Below, piece after piece: positions 30,285 to 42,399 of a stretch of DNA of 64,000 bases. The position numbers and the translations under genes are program-made. The notes beneath the pieces were generated by a model. That model worked only from the letters and a program-made list of their open reading frames with translations, did not search any database and was not told the origin of the DNA. Position 1 is the stretch's first letter. Each line of letters opens with the position of its first letter. Source of the stretch: Lentinus brumalis (taxonomy: Eukaryota; Basidiomycota; Agaricomycetes; Polyporales; Polyporaceae); contig MARA01000008.1 of NCBI GenBank assembly GCA_001792895.1, positions 186,001-250,000 of the forward strand, written 5' to 3'.

Positions 30285-31554
30285 TCAATTGAGCCTATGC
30301 ACAGCAATGGGCGGTAAGGTACGGCAATTGAACGCGGCACTAGACGAACTCACCTTCAATGACTCTACGCCTGCCTTCAAGGTGTTCAGCTTCGACTCGT
30401 CGTTCGACTCGCCCATCTCGGAAACGGTAAAGTCACTCGATAAGGCCTTCGCTAGCTTGGCTCTCTTGGGTGACCTGAGTTCCACCTCAACCTGTTGTTC
30501 CTCCGCGTCGGTCTCGTCTCCTAAAGCCTCCGCTCGTCTTTTGCCCTTGTCAGGACGCCCCTCCGAGACACTTCCAGGCCTAGACGGATGGTTGAGAACA
30601 CTCGCTTCGCCAGGGATCAAAGACGAGCCCCGAGCAGGGACAGGCAAACGCGGTTGCACATGAGGAGGGTCGATATCTATGACATAGCGGGGCCCTTCGT
30701 CCCGCAAGTCGGTCTTGGCGGATAGCGGTGCAATTCCTTGCGCTTGCAAGACGGCTGATAGACACTCTGCTGTGAGCGTATTGCTGAAATGCGGACGACG
30801 TCACTACTCACCGAGAGGTCTGTAACGGAAGACGAAGGTGTTAAAGCAGCCCTCAGCGGGATGGAGTGGAAGAGCTTCCTGCATAGCTCCGGGTCTACCA
30901 ATTGAGACTTCTTGACTAAGGCTACGCCGAAGCTCAGAAGGTGCGAGGCTTCGGGCTCGACACACGTACCTGACTTGCTGCGCACCCATCGTCTTCATCC
31001 TTTCACTGATCGCTCCTACGTCAGGCAGAGTCCATGCCTGGAAGGGTATGTCCCGAGTGCCCGGATACCTGCGCTCGAGAGCCACCACGATAGTCCCCAA
31101 ATCGGTGGTGTCAGCTGAAGACCCGTCATCATCTATCACATGGGAGAGGTCAGTCGGTGCGCATCGCAGCGCTCAGAACCACCGGCGTACCAGTCGTTAG
31201 AACCTCCGCGAATCGATATTGCCTTAAGGTCGTCTCCGAGGTTCTCAGCCCGTCTCTCTTGGAAGTTGACCCCGGAGCACACAACGTACGGCCACCAAAG
31301 CGACCATCTAATGTGATCTCCATTGAGAAGAAGCTTTGCTCCACGAGGTCAGAACAGTGGATAGAAAAGCACTGCATATCAAGGCATGTTGTCAGTGAAG
31401 CGGCGGTTTGCACATCAACGCAGGGACACACCTTGTCAGTTTCAATGGGAACGAAACACGCTACTCTTCGACCGCCATTCTCCAACTTCACCTGGTACTC
31501 TTGGAGAGCATCGCCCTCAGAAGCTATCCAGACTTCGTAGCCTTTCCGACGCAT
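30285..31554 (-). CDS. DUF7918-type protein (353 aa, 5 exons)
   Basis: Exons: 31554-31432, 31371-31191, 31132-30970, 30921-30812, 30769-30285. All phases agree. The start MRRKGYEVWIASEG, then LQEYQVKLENGG...VACFVPIETDK, then a block containing DGRFGGRTLCAPGS and LRTSETTLRQYRF, then FNTFVFRYRPL and LQAQGIAP, follow the layout of a family very abundant in mushrooms and usually listed as DUF7918. The N-terminal part is predicted beta-rich; the tail is low-complexity with an acidic stretch and SPKRAKLAK, a possible nuclear signal. Function is unknown. It often forms large multigene families in Agaricomycetes. Family assignment is by recollection of the sequence pattern. Confidence 0.8.
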
Positions 31555-31774
31555 CTAGTCTGAGTGGTACGTGGCAGAAAGACGGAAGAAAGCCCTGGGA
31601 ACACAGACCGCGAAGGATTTATGGGGCGTTTCAGCGGTTGATCGGCGACCTGGGAAGTCTGTTCGGCACGAGCGCAAGCGAGCGATCGAGATAGCGATCG
31701 TATTGGGAGGTAGTGCCAGACGGATAGGGTATTATCATGGCATCGAGGCAACCTATCATACGCATATGCACGCA

Positions 31775-33197
31775 CTATGAGGCGTCTGAGCCAATCCGTT
31801 CCTCGAACTTCCTCAGCAGCAACCTCTCCACCCAGCCGCCCTTTGGGAATGGCTTCTCCCACTGGTTATGTAGGTGAACCGAGAACACCTTCTTGAGTGC
31901 GTTGTCGAGCCCACCACCTTCTTCTCTGCCGTACCCCATCGTCCATCGGCCGTCGGAGGGGTCGGAAGCAAAGGGATCCGGCAGTCGGTTGTCGAGTCGA
32001 CACGAACGCGCGTCGGAGAAGCAGAAGGGCAGTACTTTGAAGGGAGGAATACCTCCAGCAATGAGTCGGCGACGAAGCTTGAGGTAGAGAGTTGCACCCC
32101 AATCCGTCGTGCCTTTGCGCGGCGGAGGCGAGTGTGTCATGACGTGGAACGCCTCGCAAAGGTAGGGGGAGTGTTTCCGGAAGTGCATGAGCGCGCCATT
32201 CATCGGAACATACTTCTTGTCTAGAGTGACGCAGTCAGAGTGTGGTACGGACGGACGAGACATAGCGAAGTTCGCAGGAACGGAGGTTCGAAAGTTGAAT
32301 GAAGCACTCACCATAGCAATCCCACTGCGTCACGAACTCGTGCTCCAGCAACGGCGCCAGGTCCCGCGTGAGCAACGAGTCCATATCGATCCACACGCCC
32401 CCATACGCCCAAATGACCAACAGCCGCACCAAGTCCCCGTCAATCCACGCCTTCGCATCCGTCACCTGCAGCAGCTCGCTCCCCTGCAGCTCCGTCCCAC
32501 GCGCGAGCTCCTCGTAGTCCACCACGCGCAGCGCAAACGCGTCCGGGTACCGCTCCAGCCACTTCTGCAGGATCGCGTTGTGCGAGAGGTCCCCGTTCGA
32601 CCACAGCACGAGGCGCGAGCGCGCCGTGTCCTGCGTCGCGAAGAACGACTTGAGCATCCACTCCTGTCGCGCGTCAAACGGCGCCAGGTCCGTCCGCCAG
32701 TACGTGTGGTACTGCACGCGCTGGTCCGCAGGGATGCTGCGTGCGGGGGCGGGGCGGTCGAGCGGGAGGATCGTACCCGCGAAGTCGTAGCAGTCCATGC
32801 CGAACTGCAGCGAGGTCCCTGCATGCACCTCCGTGTGCTTGGGCCCGTAGAGCGCGTCCGTCACGTTGTAGGATGGGGAGACGGCGCGGGGGGAGAAGCA
32901 GCCGGCGAGGGGGCCCACCGTCAGCACCTCTTGCTTGACCCATGACCGGTTGTAGAACGCAACCTCGATGTGAGGCTCCCAGTACAGCAGTCCGACGATG
33001 ATGACGAAAAGACTGAGGGGTATGGCAACCTTCAATAGTGCGAGTATGCCGCGCGGACGGAGAAGATGGCGTGCCTCGAAGTCTGAACGTCGTGGCACGG
33101 AAAACAACGTCGGGCTGGGAGCTCGATTCCGGTATCGCAGGGTAGGGCTACTTGAGCGCGAGGAGTGTAGGGGGATCTCCTCTTCGTAGTGCGACAT
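31775..33197 (-). CDS. GT32-type glycosyltransferase, DXD motif (443 aa)
   Basis: Exons are 33197-32312 and 32220-31775; the phase-1 intron is 91 bp. A short Ser-rich cytosolic tail is followed by one hydrophobic anchor (about residues 50-72, ALLKVAIPLSLFVIIVGLLYW), giving a type II Golgi/ER protein. The catalytic region has YGGVWIDMDSLLTRDL, the sugar-binding DXD motif of the Gly_transf_sug/GT32 family (Och1-like and inositol-phosphoceramide mannosyltransferase relatives). It continues with MNGALMHFRKHSPYLCEAF. Substrate cannot be told from sequence. The gene appears complete. Confidence 0.88.
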
Positions 33198-34111
33198 GGT
33201 ATCGGGGTAAGGAGGACTGAGAGCCCGAGAGTTTGCTGTGCGGGTAACTTGGGCCGCAGCACTATGTAGCGAGCCCGCAGCAGCGTGGCCAAGGCCAAGT
33301 CAATTTCTTCGGGTATGCAAGAGGGCTAGCAAAGCGACAAGCGGCAGATAAAATTCAGAGCATCAGGTCGACTTCGTGGTCGGAGGGAGAGCAGCCATGT
33401 CGGCGACGGCAAGTCGAGAAGCAGCTTCACGCTCAGGCTAGCGCACTCTAGACGCGCCAACTCATGCAGTGTACTCACACATCGAATCTGTAGGCTGACA
33501 AGACCACACGGGATGCATTCTGCTCGACAACGACTACTACGGATACATGCAACGGCAAGAAAACATATGTTCAGGAGGGGGTCCCGACAGACAGAGGTGA
33601 AAGGAGTAAACGGTAACCGTATAATAGTCAGACGGCACGGCGGCGGTAGCAAGTGCGAAAAATAAAAGACATGACGGACAGCAGCGCAGACGGTCCTCGG
33701 CACGGTCGCAATGGCGTTGGCAGACGTATATGTGTATGTGGAGAGGGGTGTGGTGTCAAGTATGCGTGTGAAAGGTATGCTGACGAGCTCGAGCGGTGGT
33801 GGTGATGGTAGGAGGAGCGCGAGCAGGTAGCAGAGCGTTGGTGTTGACGTTGATGTTGCAGGTGTTGTTCACGGCGTACGGTATGCGATGCGAGCGGTCG
33901 AGGCGAAGACAATATGATACAAAGATCCCCTCTTGTTGTTGCGATGAACCCAAAGCACCCGAGGCGAGTCGAAGGCAGAAATCGTGTGGTCCAGCCGGCA
34001 GTTCATCCATCCCCGCACTCTCCCTCCACTCCCCTCCTCTCTCCTCTCCCGGACACTCCTCCTCTCACCAAGCAGCGTGAAGACGCGAGAGGCAAGCATA
34101 AACCAGGCTAC
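33198..34111. other. intergenic, 3' side of the helicase gene
   Basis: It holds the GT32 promoter (immediately right of 33197) and the presumed 3' UTR of the Dhh1 gene. No other gene is supported. Confidence 0.4.
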
Positions 34112-34333
34112 TCATCGCTGCACGGGTACACCACGGTACCCGTTCTGGTATGCGGCCTGCTGCTGCGGAATAGCGGCACCGCCGTTCAAGCGTTGTTGAG
34201 GACTGCTCTGGTATACAACCTGGGGGGGTCCCTGGCGTGCCTGCGCCGATGCAGCAGCCTGTGCGGGTCCTGGTCTCGGGCCATTGGGAGCCGCCGGTGC
34301 CGGTTGGGGCTGAGGCTGCGGCGCTGCCTTCGC

Positions 34334-34369
<36 letters not shown>

Positions 34370-35808
34370 TTGCGGCTCCTCCTCGGCAGCACCCGTCGGG
34401 GCGACGTAGAGGCCCTTGTCGATTTGCTGGGGGATCGGCTGGATCTCAGTCCCGAGCTCCTGCTCGATCTTGTACAGGTTGAAGCGGTCCTCGTAAGTGA
34501 CCAGGTTAATCGCAAGACCGAGGTGACCAAAACGTCCCGAACGGCCAATGCGGTGGAGGTACGTCTCCGAGTTCTTCGGGAAGTCGAAGTTGATGACGAC
34601 GTTGACCGCCTGGATATCGATACCACGCGTGAGGAGATCTGAGCACACCAGGTTGCGGCAGACACCGTTACGGAAGTCGTGGAAGACGCGGTTACGATGC
34701 GACTGCAGCATCTTCGCGTGCGAGTAGAAACACGAGTAGCCGAGCTCTGTGACCTTCTTGGCGAGCAGCTCGACGCGGTTTGTAGAGTTACAGAATATGA
34801 TAGATTGGTTGATTTGCAGCTGCACACGGGAGTGGGTTCGGCATCACGCGACCGGTAGAGTGCAAAACCACGCACCTTCGAGAATAGTGTATTGAGACAG
34901 TGCACCTTCTGCCGTTCCTCGACATAGGCGTAGTATTGTGTGACACCGCGAAGGGTGAGTTCGTCCATAAGGTTAATCTCGTAGGGGGACTTCATGTGTT
35001 TCTCCTGCAGCGCAGTTCGGTACGTGTTCTCGGTATGATGCGAGGGTAAAGATAACGCACCTTGAAGTCCTTGACAATCATCGGGAAAGTCGCGCTGAAC
35101 AGCATAACCTGGCGGTCCTTCGGAAGATACGACAGCAGCTGCTCCATGACGGGTGCGAACTCGGGCGAGAGGAGCTTGTCCGCCTCGTCCATGACGAACA
35201 CAGGGCACTCGCTGAGGTCCGCGACGCCCTTACCGGCAAGATCGAGTATACGTCCTGGCGTACCAACGAGCACGTGTACGACCTCTGACAAACGCATGAT
35301 GTCGTCCTTGAGCGTCGTTCCTCCCGTTGTCACCATGACCTGGACGCCCATATGCTTCCCGAGCGTCTTGCACACCTGTGCCGTCTGCAGCGCGAGCTCG
35401 CGGGTGGGGACGAGGAGGAGCGCCTGGATCTTGTTCTTGTTCACGTCAATCTGCTGTAAGGAGGGTATGACGAACGCCGCGGTCTTGCCCGTGCCGTTCT
35501 TGGCCCGCGCGAGCACGTCGCGCTTCGTGAGTGCGATGGGAATGGCCTCCTCCTGGATCGGCGACGGCCGCTCGAAGCCTGCCTCGAAGATGCCCATGAG
35601 CAGCTCCCGGCGGATGTACATATCTTCAAATTCGACGCCTTTCGTGGCGGTCACATCTTCCGTCTGCGGGCGGTAGTCTTTTGGTGGCGGGCGCAGACCT
35701 GCTTTCCAGGAGTCGGCGTGCCTGCAGTCACGTTAGCTGCGGTAATATCGGGACAATGGGATAGCACACGCACGAGGTGGATGAGGAGGGGCGGGCTTGT
35801 TGGGACAT
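34112..35808 (-). CDS. dhh1: ATP-dependent DEAD-box RNA helicase Dhh1/DDX6 (510 aa)
   Basis: Exons: 35808-35774, 35721-35061, 35004-34876, 34819-34112; introns 52-56 bp and phases close. The protein has the full motif set: the Q-motif region ([13 protein letters not shown]), [28 protein letters not shown] in [14 protein letters not shown], then [22 protein letters not shown] and [13 protein letters not shown]. It matches the Dhh1/DDX6 subfamily, the P-body helicase that promotes decapping and translational repression of mRNA. The C-terminus is a Gln tract of about 12 residues plus a Pro/Gln/Ala-rich tail, longer than in animal DDX6 and typical of fungal Dhh1. The small first exon encodes [11 protein letters not shown]. 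Confidence 0.96.
34338..34377. repeat. CTG/CAG microsatellite in the Dhh1 tail
   Basis: About ten CTG units followed by TTG units encode the poly-Gln stretch on the minus strand. It is likely length-polymorphic. Confidence 0.85.
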
Positions 35809-37255
35809 TGCGATTGGAGTGGGGTTGGGGGATGGTGATTGGGTTAGGGAGTCAATATGCGGGGTGAGCTGGATGGGTGTCGAGGGTTGCGTGAGTGGAT
35901 TTGCACTTTGTCTAGCACAGAGCTGATCGGTCGGGGACGCCTATCGAACAGAGACGTGTGTGGGGAGCGATAGGGTCGTCGGTGCGGATAAATCAGAGGC
36001 GGCGGCGGGTGGCAACAGCGAGCAGGGATGTTGTATGTGGTCAGTGGTCAAAGGGCATCAGCTCGCTTTTTCGCGACGCAAGCGTTGCCCGTCTCTCTTT
36101 CCCACGCGCATATTTAAGCGATACTGATACGTGGCTTATGTGCAGCAATGCGCACAATACCACCTTGCAGCGAGCAACCGTCATCCCAGACGACCTGAGA
36201 AGAGCAGAGACACAAGGATCTCTGTACAGCGGTCAAAGGAGCGCACGCAGTTGTACGGAACGCCAGGGGCGTCTTTCACACCTGCCTTCCAAGCAAGCGG
36301 CACATAAGTATTTGTGTTTCAAGTCCCACCCTCGTCCAGACAGCACCTTGCGCAACCTTCCGCGTTCCGCAACCTGTATTGATCAACCGACCCATTCGGC
36401 GCTGGGAAGAAACGTTACCCAGGTGGTTAACCACACTGATACTTATACCGAGTGAGCCGTCAATGAACCGCTCGGTACATCCCGAAACGGCCACGTTACT
36501 GAGACAACCCCAACACGAGTTGTTTGTGATCATGTGTGCAATGTATGGGGTCGCCGAGCACCCCGCGGCCGTAGTAATCACACCTTTGCGATGGACGGCA
36601 ATATCCCTGGCCATGGGCAGTTCTTGTCACCCGCCAAGCTTCCACACGCGCGAGAACCGAGAGTCAACGCCACCAAGAAGTGAGTCCATTCTTCCTCCCG
36701 CACGACATCCAGCATCCTGAGGTTCTCTCGAAGCAGACTGTTCTGGTAAGCTGTCCGGGAGAGTCTCGGCCTCATTAGCATGGCCTGAGTCGCTGTGCAA
36801 ATTGTCCTGACACTGAAGGTGCTATGACCTGTAGCGTGCGGTGCAGGTTCCATAGAAGACTGGGAGGCGAAACTAATCTATGATATTCATGCCAGTGCAT
36901 ACCTATAGTTCTAACACATCATGCCGCTTCCCAGACGGTGCTTGAGAGACCTCTGTTTTGCGGAGGTCGTTGACGAGATCTGACGCGACGAGGGGCGTAC
37001 CTCCTTCGGAGCCAATTCCTCCGAGATCCCCAGGAACCAAAACATTCACCAGGACCGTCCTCATATCGACACCATCGACATCTCATGATGGCAGGATTCT
37101 CAGCATCTCCTATAGGAGGAATTGCAAGCCAGTACTTGAGCGACAAGACAAGTCGCCGGGATGAACAGCGGACGGTCACGATGTTCACGCGCGTCCGCGA
37201 AGTACGCCTCAACTTCTCGCTCGTCCACAGCGTGGGTGGCCATGTGGTGCAGGCT
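35809..37255. other. intergenic, nothing recognised
   Basis: It contains the Dhh1 promoter side (35809-36100). Short frames at 36276-36720 and 36919-37434 lack recognisable features; the latter is antisense or out of frame to the HNH gene end. Confidence 0.45.
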
Positions 37256-38688
37256 TCAACGGTCAACAACATCGACGGGATCGTCACAGTCATGGAGCTT
37301 GGAGCCGTCCGCAGAGAGCGCGATCTGCGGGTTCTTCGCCTTGTAGGCTGCCGCGAGCCTTCCGATACGCACCGTATCAGGGTGCGACTGGACCCAAGTG
37401 TCAGGTGGGTCCTCAACCTCCTGACCTGTACCATTCATTGTGTCAGCAGGATACTAGGAACGGTCGGTCGTGCGCATAGAAAGCGACACGTACTGAACTT
37501 CGGGAAACGCTCCTTCCAGCCCTCCTCCCACTGCTTCTCGTCATAGCCCTCCATGTAAGTAGCAACCGACTCGCTGGATGCAGTCGTAATTGAGGGTGCC
37601 AGCGCACGAGCAGCCGCACTGTCACTGGAACCCTGCTTCGCGCTCGAGTTCAACTGCGCAGCTACTGCCTTGACCACGTCGCGGATCGGAACTTCTTTCC
37701 CCACCCATCCCGGCGCACCGCGGAGGATAATGGCATATGCGAAACGAGCATACACGAGGGTTGCGCTGGTTCGCTCGTGTATCGTAACCGGCCTCCGGTG
37801 CAGCAGGTCTGTGTAGTCGCTTTCGACATTCGACAAAGAATACACCAGATATTCCCTGGTAGAAGCGTTGATTGGGTAGAACACGAAGCCGCCTCGATCA
37901 AAGCACAAGTGTACGTCGCTGCGCAGCGTGACTCCGTTAGCCGTATCATCAATCCCAGCCTTCGCGTTGAGGCAGTGATAAGTCGCGCGGTTGCCGTCGA
38001 ACCAAGCCTGTTCTTCCTTGGGCACGTAACGGGCGGTCTGCGTAGCTAAGGAGTCCATAAGGCTCGGTGTTTATTAAGCTTAGATTGATGTTACCAATGA
38101 GAACGTACAGGCGAGGAACTTGGTCAATACGCAGCCTCCGTCGAAGACCTTCACCGCAGTCGACATCGCTGAGGCAGGTCTTCCAAATCGCTCCTCAAGA
38201 GCCGATCGCGCCACTGCCGTCTCCTCGCGCGCCCAATGTTCAGGGATAGACGTCGGGAGAGTCCAAGCGGCGAACGCGGTAACAACGGGGTACTTGTACA
38301 TGGAACCCAAGTGTCCAGCGAAGTGGTAGTAGTATTGCGCTTGCACCAGGAGCCCCTCGCGCTCCGAGACTTGGACCGGGTTGTCGCCGTTGCGGCTCGA
38401 GGATAAGAAGCCTTCGCGGTTGTTCGTCAGGACACGACATGCGTCGAGGGCGAGGCGCAAGTCGACACCGCCCCTCTGCGGTTCGCCCTCAGGAGTATCG
38501 ACAGGATCCAGAGCAGGCAGCTGCAACAGAATGCATCTCTCCTCGTAGCCAGGATGCAAGATGTCGACAATTCCGTAGAGCCGAATCTCTCGCTGGGTTG
38601 GTGGTCCCAAGGGATCTCTGATGGCCATCACACCGTGGGTCTGAGCGGGATACTGCAGCAGAGGTCGTCGTGATGGTAGAGAGCACAC
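37256..38688 (-). CDS. HNH_2-type endonuclease-like protein with altered first His (433 aa)
   Basis: Exons: 38688-38109, 38045-37494, 37425-37256; phases agree. The N-terminal half is variable and contains IRLYGIVDILHPGYEERC. The HNH region reads DGGCVLTK..., TARYVPKEEQAWFDGN and ANGVTLRSDVHLCFDRGGFVFYP, the usual order of the fungal HNH_2-like proteins. In that family the first motif normally reads A-H-(L/I)-(V/I)-P; here it is A-R-Y-V-P, so the first catalytic His appears to be Arg. The Asn/Val and last His (SDVH) are kept. A second Met at 38628 is an alternative start. Such proteins form large families in mushrooms and their role is unknown. Nuclease activity is doubtful in this copy. Confidence 0.75.
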
Positions 38689-39779
38689 TTGCGTCCCGCG
38701 CGCTCCTGGCCAACTCCAGCTTCAAGAGGTTCAGAGGGCATGAACGACACAGCATTTGCGGCAAATCTGCTACTGCGTGTCACTGTGTGGTTATTCGAGT
38801 GCGTGGCGCACGATTCGATATTACTGTCGGTGTTCGGAAATCGTGGGGGTTGGATGTATATGGGGACCTATAGGAGAGATTAACTATTCGATATAAACCG
38901 AGACGATCGCGAGATGAGAGACCAAGAAGCAAGACCAAGACCAAGAGAGACTTCAAACCAGATTTTGTCCCATTCCACGAAGATATGTAAGTATAGGATG
39001 GGGGATGATGTGGGCATCGGGGCCATGACGCGCAGACCGGTTACCGGCAGCGTCAGCAAGAACAAAAGGGGGCCATTACGGATATGGCGGCAAGACGGAG
39101 GAGGAGCAATTAATAGGTGGTGTGCGGGTCGAAGGCAGCGTGATGCGATACGTATAAAAGCTGCAGACACAAAACAAAACACGTTCACGGACCGTCGATG
39201 TGGAGAAATCCAGAAATAGATGCGATCGCACAGAACGCGACGTGACATGCAACGATCGAGAGTAACTAGTAAGAGTGAAAGAAAGTGGGTAACAGTCTAG
39301 CGTGTAGCGTCGAGAGATGGATGGGAAAGTAGTGTCAATGATTCACGTCGTAGTCCATGCGGATGATGCGGGGATGAGGGATGGGATAGCTATAGCTATA
39401 TGCATATGCGTAACGTTCTGACCCGCTCGGGGCGACAAAGTCCGTATCGGTGTCCACGACGAGAAAGCTGAGCATAACCGTGTCTGTAACGTAGGCGTAG
39501 GCTGGCATGATGAGCGAGCAGCATCCCAAGAAACCAAAAGATCAATCATACAATCAAGCACACAGACAGATATTTGGGGGAATCAGGATCGAACGTGCGG
39601 CACGCACAAGATAGACCGCGAAAGAAGCCCGGGGCTCTGCGCTTCGCGAGTTCTCCAAACCTTCGTGTACCCATCTCCGGGCCTCACGGGTTCCTGGTGC
39701 TCGCACTGGCACTCGCCAGACGCACATCAGCTGTCACCACATCTGACCCAGCCAGCGCGTGCATCCTCGACTTCTCAAG
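38689..39779. other. intergenic between HNH-like and Ser-rich genes
   Basis: It contains the HNH gene promoter side and the 3' side of the next gene. A small AGCTATAGCTATA-type repeat lies near 39390. No gene is supported. Confidence 0.4.
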
Positions 39780-42366
39780 TCATGCCGTCAGAGCCGCAGG
39801 CTGCACATGCGCGTGGCCAGCCCCGAACCGCCTCCAGAACTTCCACTTCGCGCCTCGCCTCTTCCCGCTCTGCCCGTCGCTGTTACTCGTGACGGCGACA
39901 GAGACCTTCGACGTGTCCGCGCCCGTGTCCGGTCCGCCTTCGTCCGACGCTTCAGAATGTGGCGGGGTGGGCAGGCCGCCTGGGATCAGGGACGGGCTAG
40001 TTGATGGGGACGAGGACGACCCATACGTGCCCTTCCCATCCCTAGCATGCGCAGCGGGGGCTTGTGAGAGCGCCGGATGCGACATCGGCCGTCCAGTCGG
40101 TGTCCAGCCCGGGCCTCGTGAAGACAGCAGCGGCGCCGACGTACTCCGCGTCCTCTCCGCCGTCCGCGAGGAAAACTCGCGGTTGGACAGAAGCGCCGAC
40201 TCGTTCGCCAGCCCCTGATAGGAGGGCTCGAGAGGGGCAGGCAGCGACGATGGATCGTCCGTCGAGGGCATGATGACGAGGTCCGCAGCAGCGGCGATCC
40301 AAGCGCGTCTCGACGACTTCGCGAGCTTCGGAACGGCGCCTACGCTCGCACTAGTGGTCATGATTGGGGGAGCAGCGCTTGTGGTAGACGTCGTCGGCGT
40401 ATCCGCGTCGAGGGCGCCGCTGAGTACGACGTCAGCGACTGTCCAGTCGCCATAGTCTGCCACGCCGGGCTCCGTGCCAACGCTGTCGCAGAACGTGGAG
40501 GCCTGCATGACATAGGGACGCGCACGTTCAAGCGGACCTGGGGTACCGCCCGCCCCGGACGCGCCAAAGGATTGTATGGGTGGGAGCGTAGATGCCGAGG
40601 ACTGGAAGTGGAAGGAGAGGAGGAAGTTCTCCATGCTCTCCACAAGTTTACGTCTCGCGCCGGCCGGGGCGTTAGGATGCGGGGCAGGGAGCAAGTGGAT
40701 GATAAGAGCTTTCCCAGGAGGCGCGGGCATCAACTGGGCAAGCGAGAGAGACTCGCCGCTGTGATAGGGAGGCGTCGGGGGCATGTAGACTGAGCTCGAA
40801 CTGCGGCTGAAAGCATTGAAGATCGACTGTGGGCGCAAGCGGTTACTCGAGGGGGAGGCACGCATGGTTGCAGGTGTGGCCTGTACGGTTGACGTCAGGA
40901 AGGGACGCGAGATTGTGGTCACGAGGATGGAGTTCTTGAGCAGCGCCTTGTCCGAGACCTTCTCCGGCATGAAGTTGATGAGGACGTCGAACGGCCGCTG
41001 TGACGGATCCGGGGGCGGGAGCGTGCCTGAGCCTCTTCGACTGAGAAATGAGCCGACCATCGAGGAGGGCCTAGATGAAGGCCTGGAAGGGGTAGACTCG
41101 GTCGAGAGATGGGCAGATGAGAGGTGCGTTGAGGAGCTGCCTGGAGAGGTAGGCGTGCTCTGGGAGCCGAAGCGGGACATGGAGGGTGGAATGAGCTCGC
41201 CGTGCAGGTCAGCCTCCTCAGATAGTTCGAGCACGCCTCCGCCGCCGTGTTTCCTCCAGGTGCGGGCAACGCGCTCTCCCCACTCAAGAACGTTGACAAA
41301 GCGGACGGCCCCGGCATCTTCGAGTGCCAACGGGGCTGAGAGACGGAGGACGCGCACGGTGGGGATCACGATTCCGGGGATTTCTGGAGGATTGTGGGTG
41401 GCAAGGATGACGAGGGACTTGGCGAGATGGCGGGATTGTAGGAGGGGCGCCAGGTCCTGGAGAGTGGGGGCTATCCGGCGCTCAGTGAGTATCACACAAA
41501 GAAAGAGAACGAACGTAGTGGAAGGAGAAGTTCGCCCGCCTGCCGGGCAACCGCTATGATATGAGCCTGGCCAACGCGTTCTGCCCAGGCTGTAATGCGG
41601 CGCCAGCGAGCGCGTGTGTGAGGCCCCTGAAGTGCTCGGAGCTGCTCAACGTAGTGCAGCTTATTCAAGGCGCCGCTCGAGCCGGCGGAGGAGGGCCACA
41701 GGCATTGAAGAGAGGAGCGTATCGGGGCGCATGGTACTTCTGAACCACTGGCTACTCCTGCAACACCCCAGGGATGGATGCGGCTGGAAAGTGCGCGATG
41801 CACATGGACATACGCACAGGCGAGAGGTATGTACGATCGCGCACTTCCCAGAGGGCCGAAGAGCCTGCGACGTTGAGCGGCACACCTCCCAGCAGCCAGG
41901 TGCAGAACGGTTGGATTGGACGAGGCGGCAGAGAGAAACAGCGCAGTCGAGCACTCCCACCCCTCCCCCTCGACAAGACCGGGTACTCACCTCCGAGGAC
42001 AAAGAGGACGTTGCGGCGCTGAAGCGCGGTGGCGGCGAGCAGCGCGTCGATCCTGAGGAACCAGGGCTCACCGAGCGCGGCGGCTGACGCTCCAGCGAAG
42101 GGGTCGAGGGGGAACCTAGGCTTGAAGCGGGGGCGGTGGGAGCCCGAGAGCTTGCTGGAGGATGGCACGGCGGCCATGGCAGCAGCGAATGAGGGCGGGC
42201 AGGACGGACCACGGCGGTGGGAGAGGACGAGAGACGTGGACGGAGAGGAGGAGGAGGAGGGGGAGGAGGAGGAGGAGGAGGAAGAGAACGAGGAGTGGGC
42301 CGAAGTGGAACGGCGAGCAGGCTCTGGCGTCATATCCTCCTGGGCTGATTCCGGTAAGCCGGCCAT
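39780..42366 (-). CDS. uncharacterised Ser/Pro-rich protein
   Basis: The first exon (42366-41991) starts MAGLPESAQEDMTPEP, has a Ser run encoded by a GAG/CTC microsatellite, and ends VLFVLGG before a GTGAGT donor. The last long exon (about 41495-39780, about 570 aa) holds LQDLAPLLQSRHLAKSLVILATHNPPEIPG and FDVLINFMPEKVSDKALLKNSI, then low-complexity sequence, and ends in KRRGAKWKFWRRF. Between them, coding segments near 41730-41540 (MRPDTLLSSMPVALLRRLERRL and LNKLHYVEQLRALQGPHTR) are in different frames, so either an unusual intron or a 1-base shift lies near 41665. I do not recognise the family. A basic, aromatic C-terminus could be membrane- or nucleic-acid-associated. Confidence 0.6.
42240..42295. 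repeat. GAG/GGA microsatellite encoding a poly-Ser run
   Basis: GAGGAGGAGGAGGAGG-type repeats on the plus strand correspond to Ser codons on the minus strand in the first exon of the 39780-42366 gene. Confidence 0.8.
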
Positions 42367-42399
42367 CGCGTCTGTCGGCTACGGCTGCGGCTGAACCTG

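Noticed and set aside
40816..41559. A 247-residue plus-strand frame
   Set aside because: It is antisense to the last exon of the Ser-rich gene and low in complexity.
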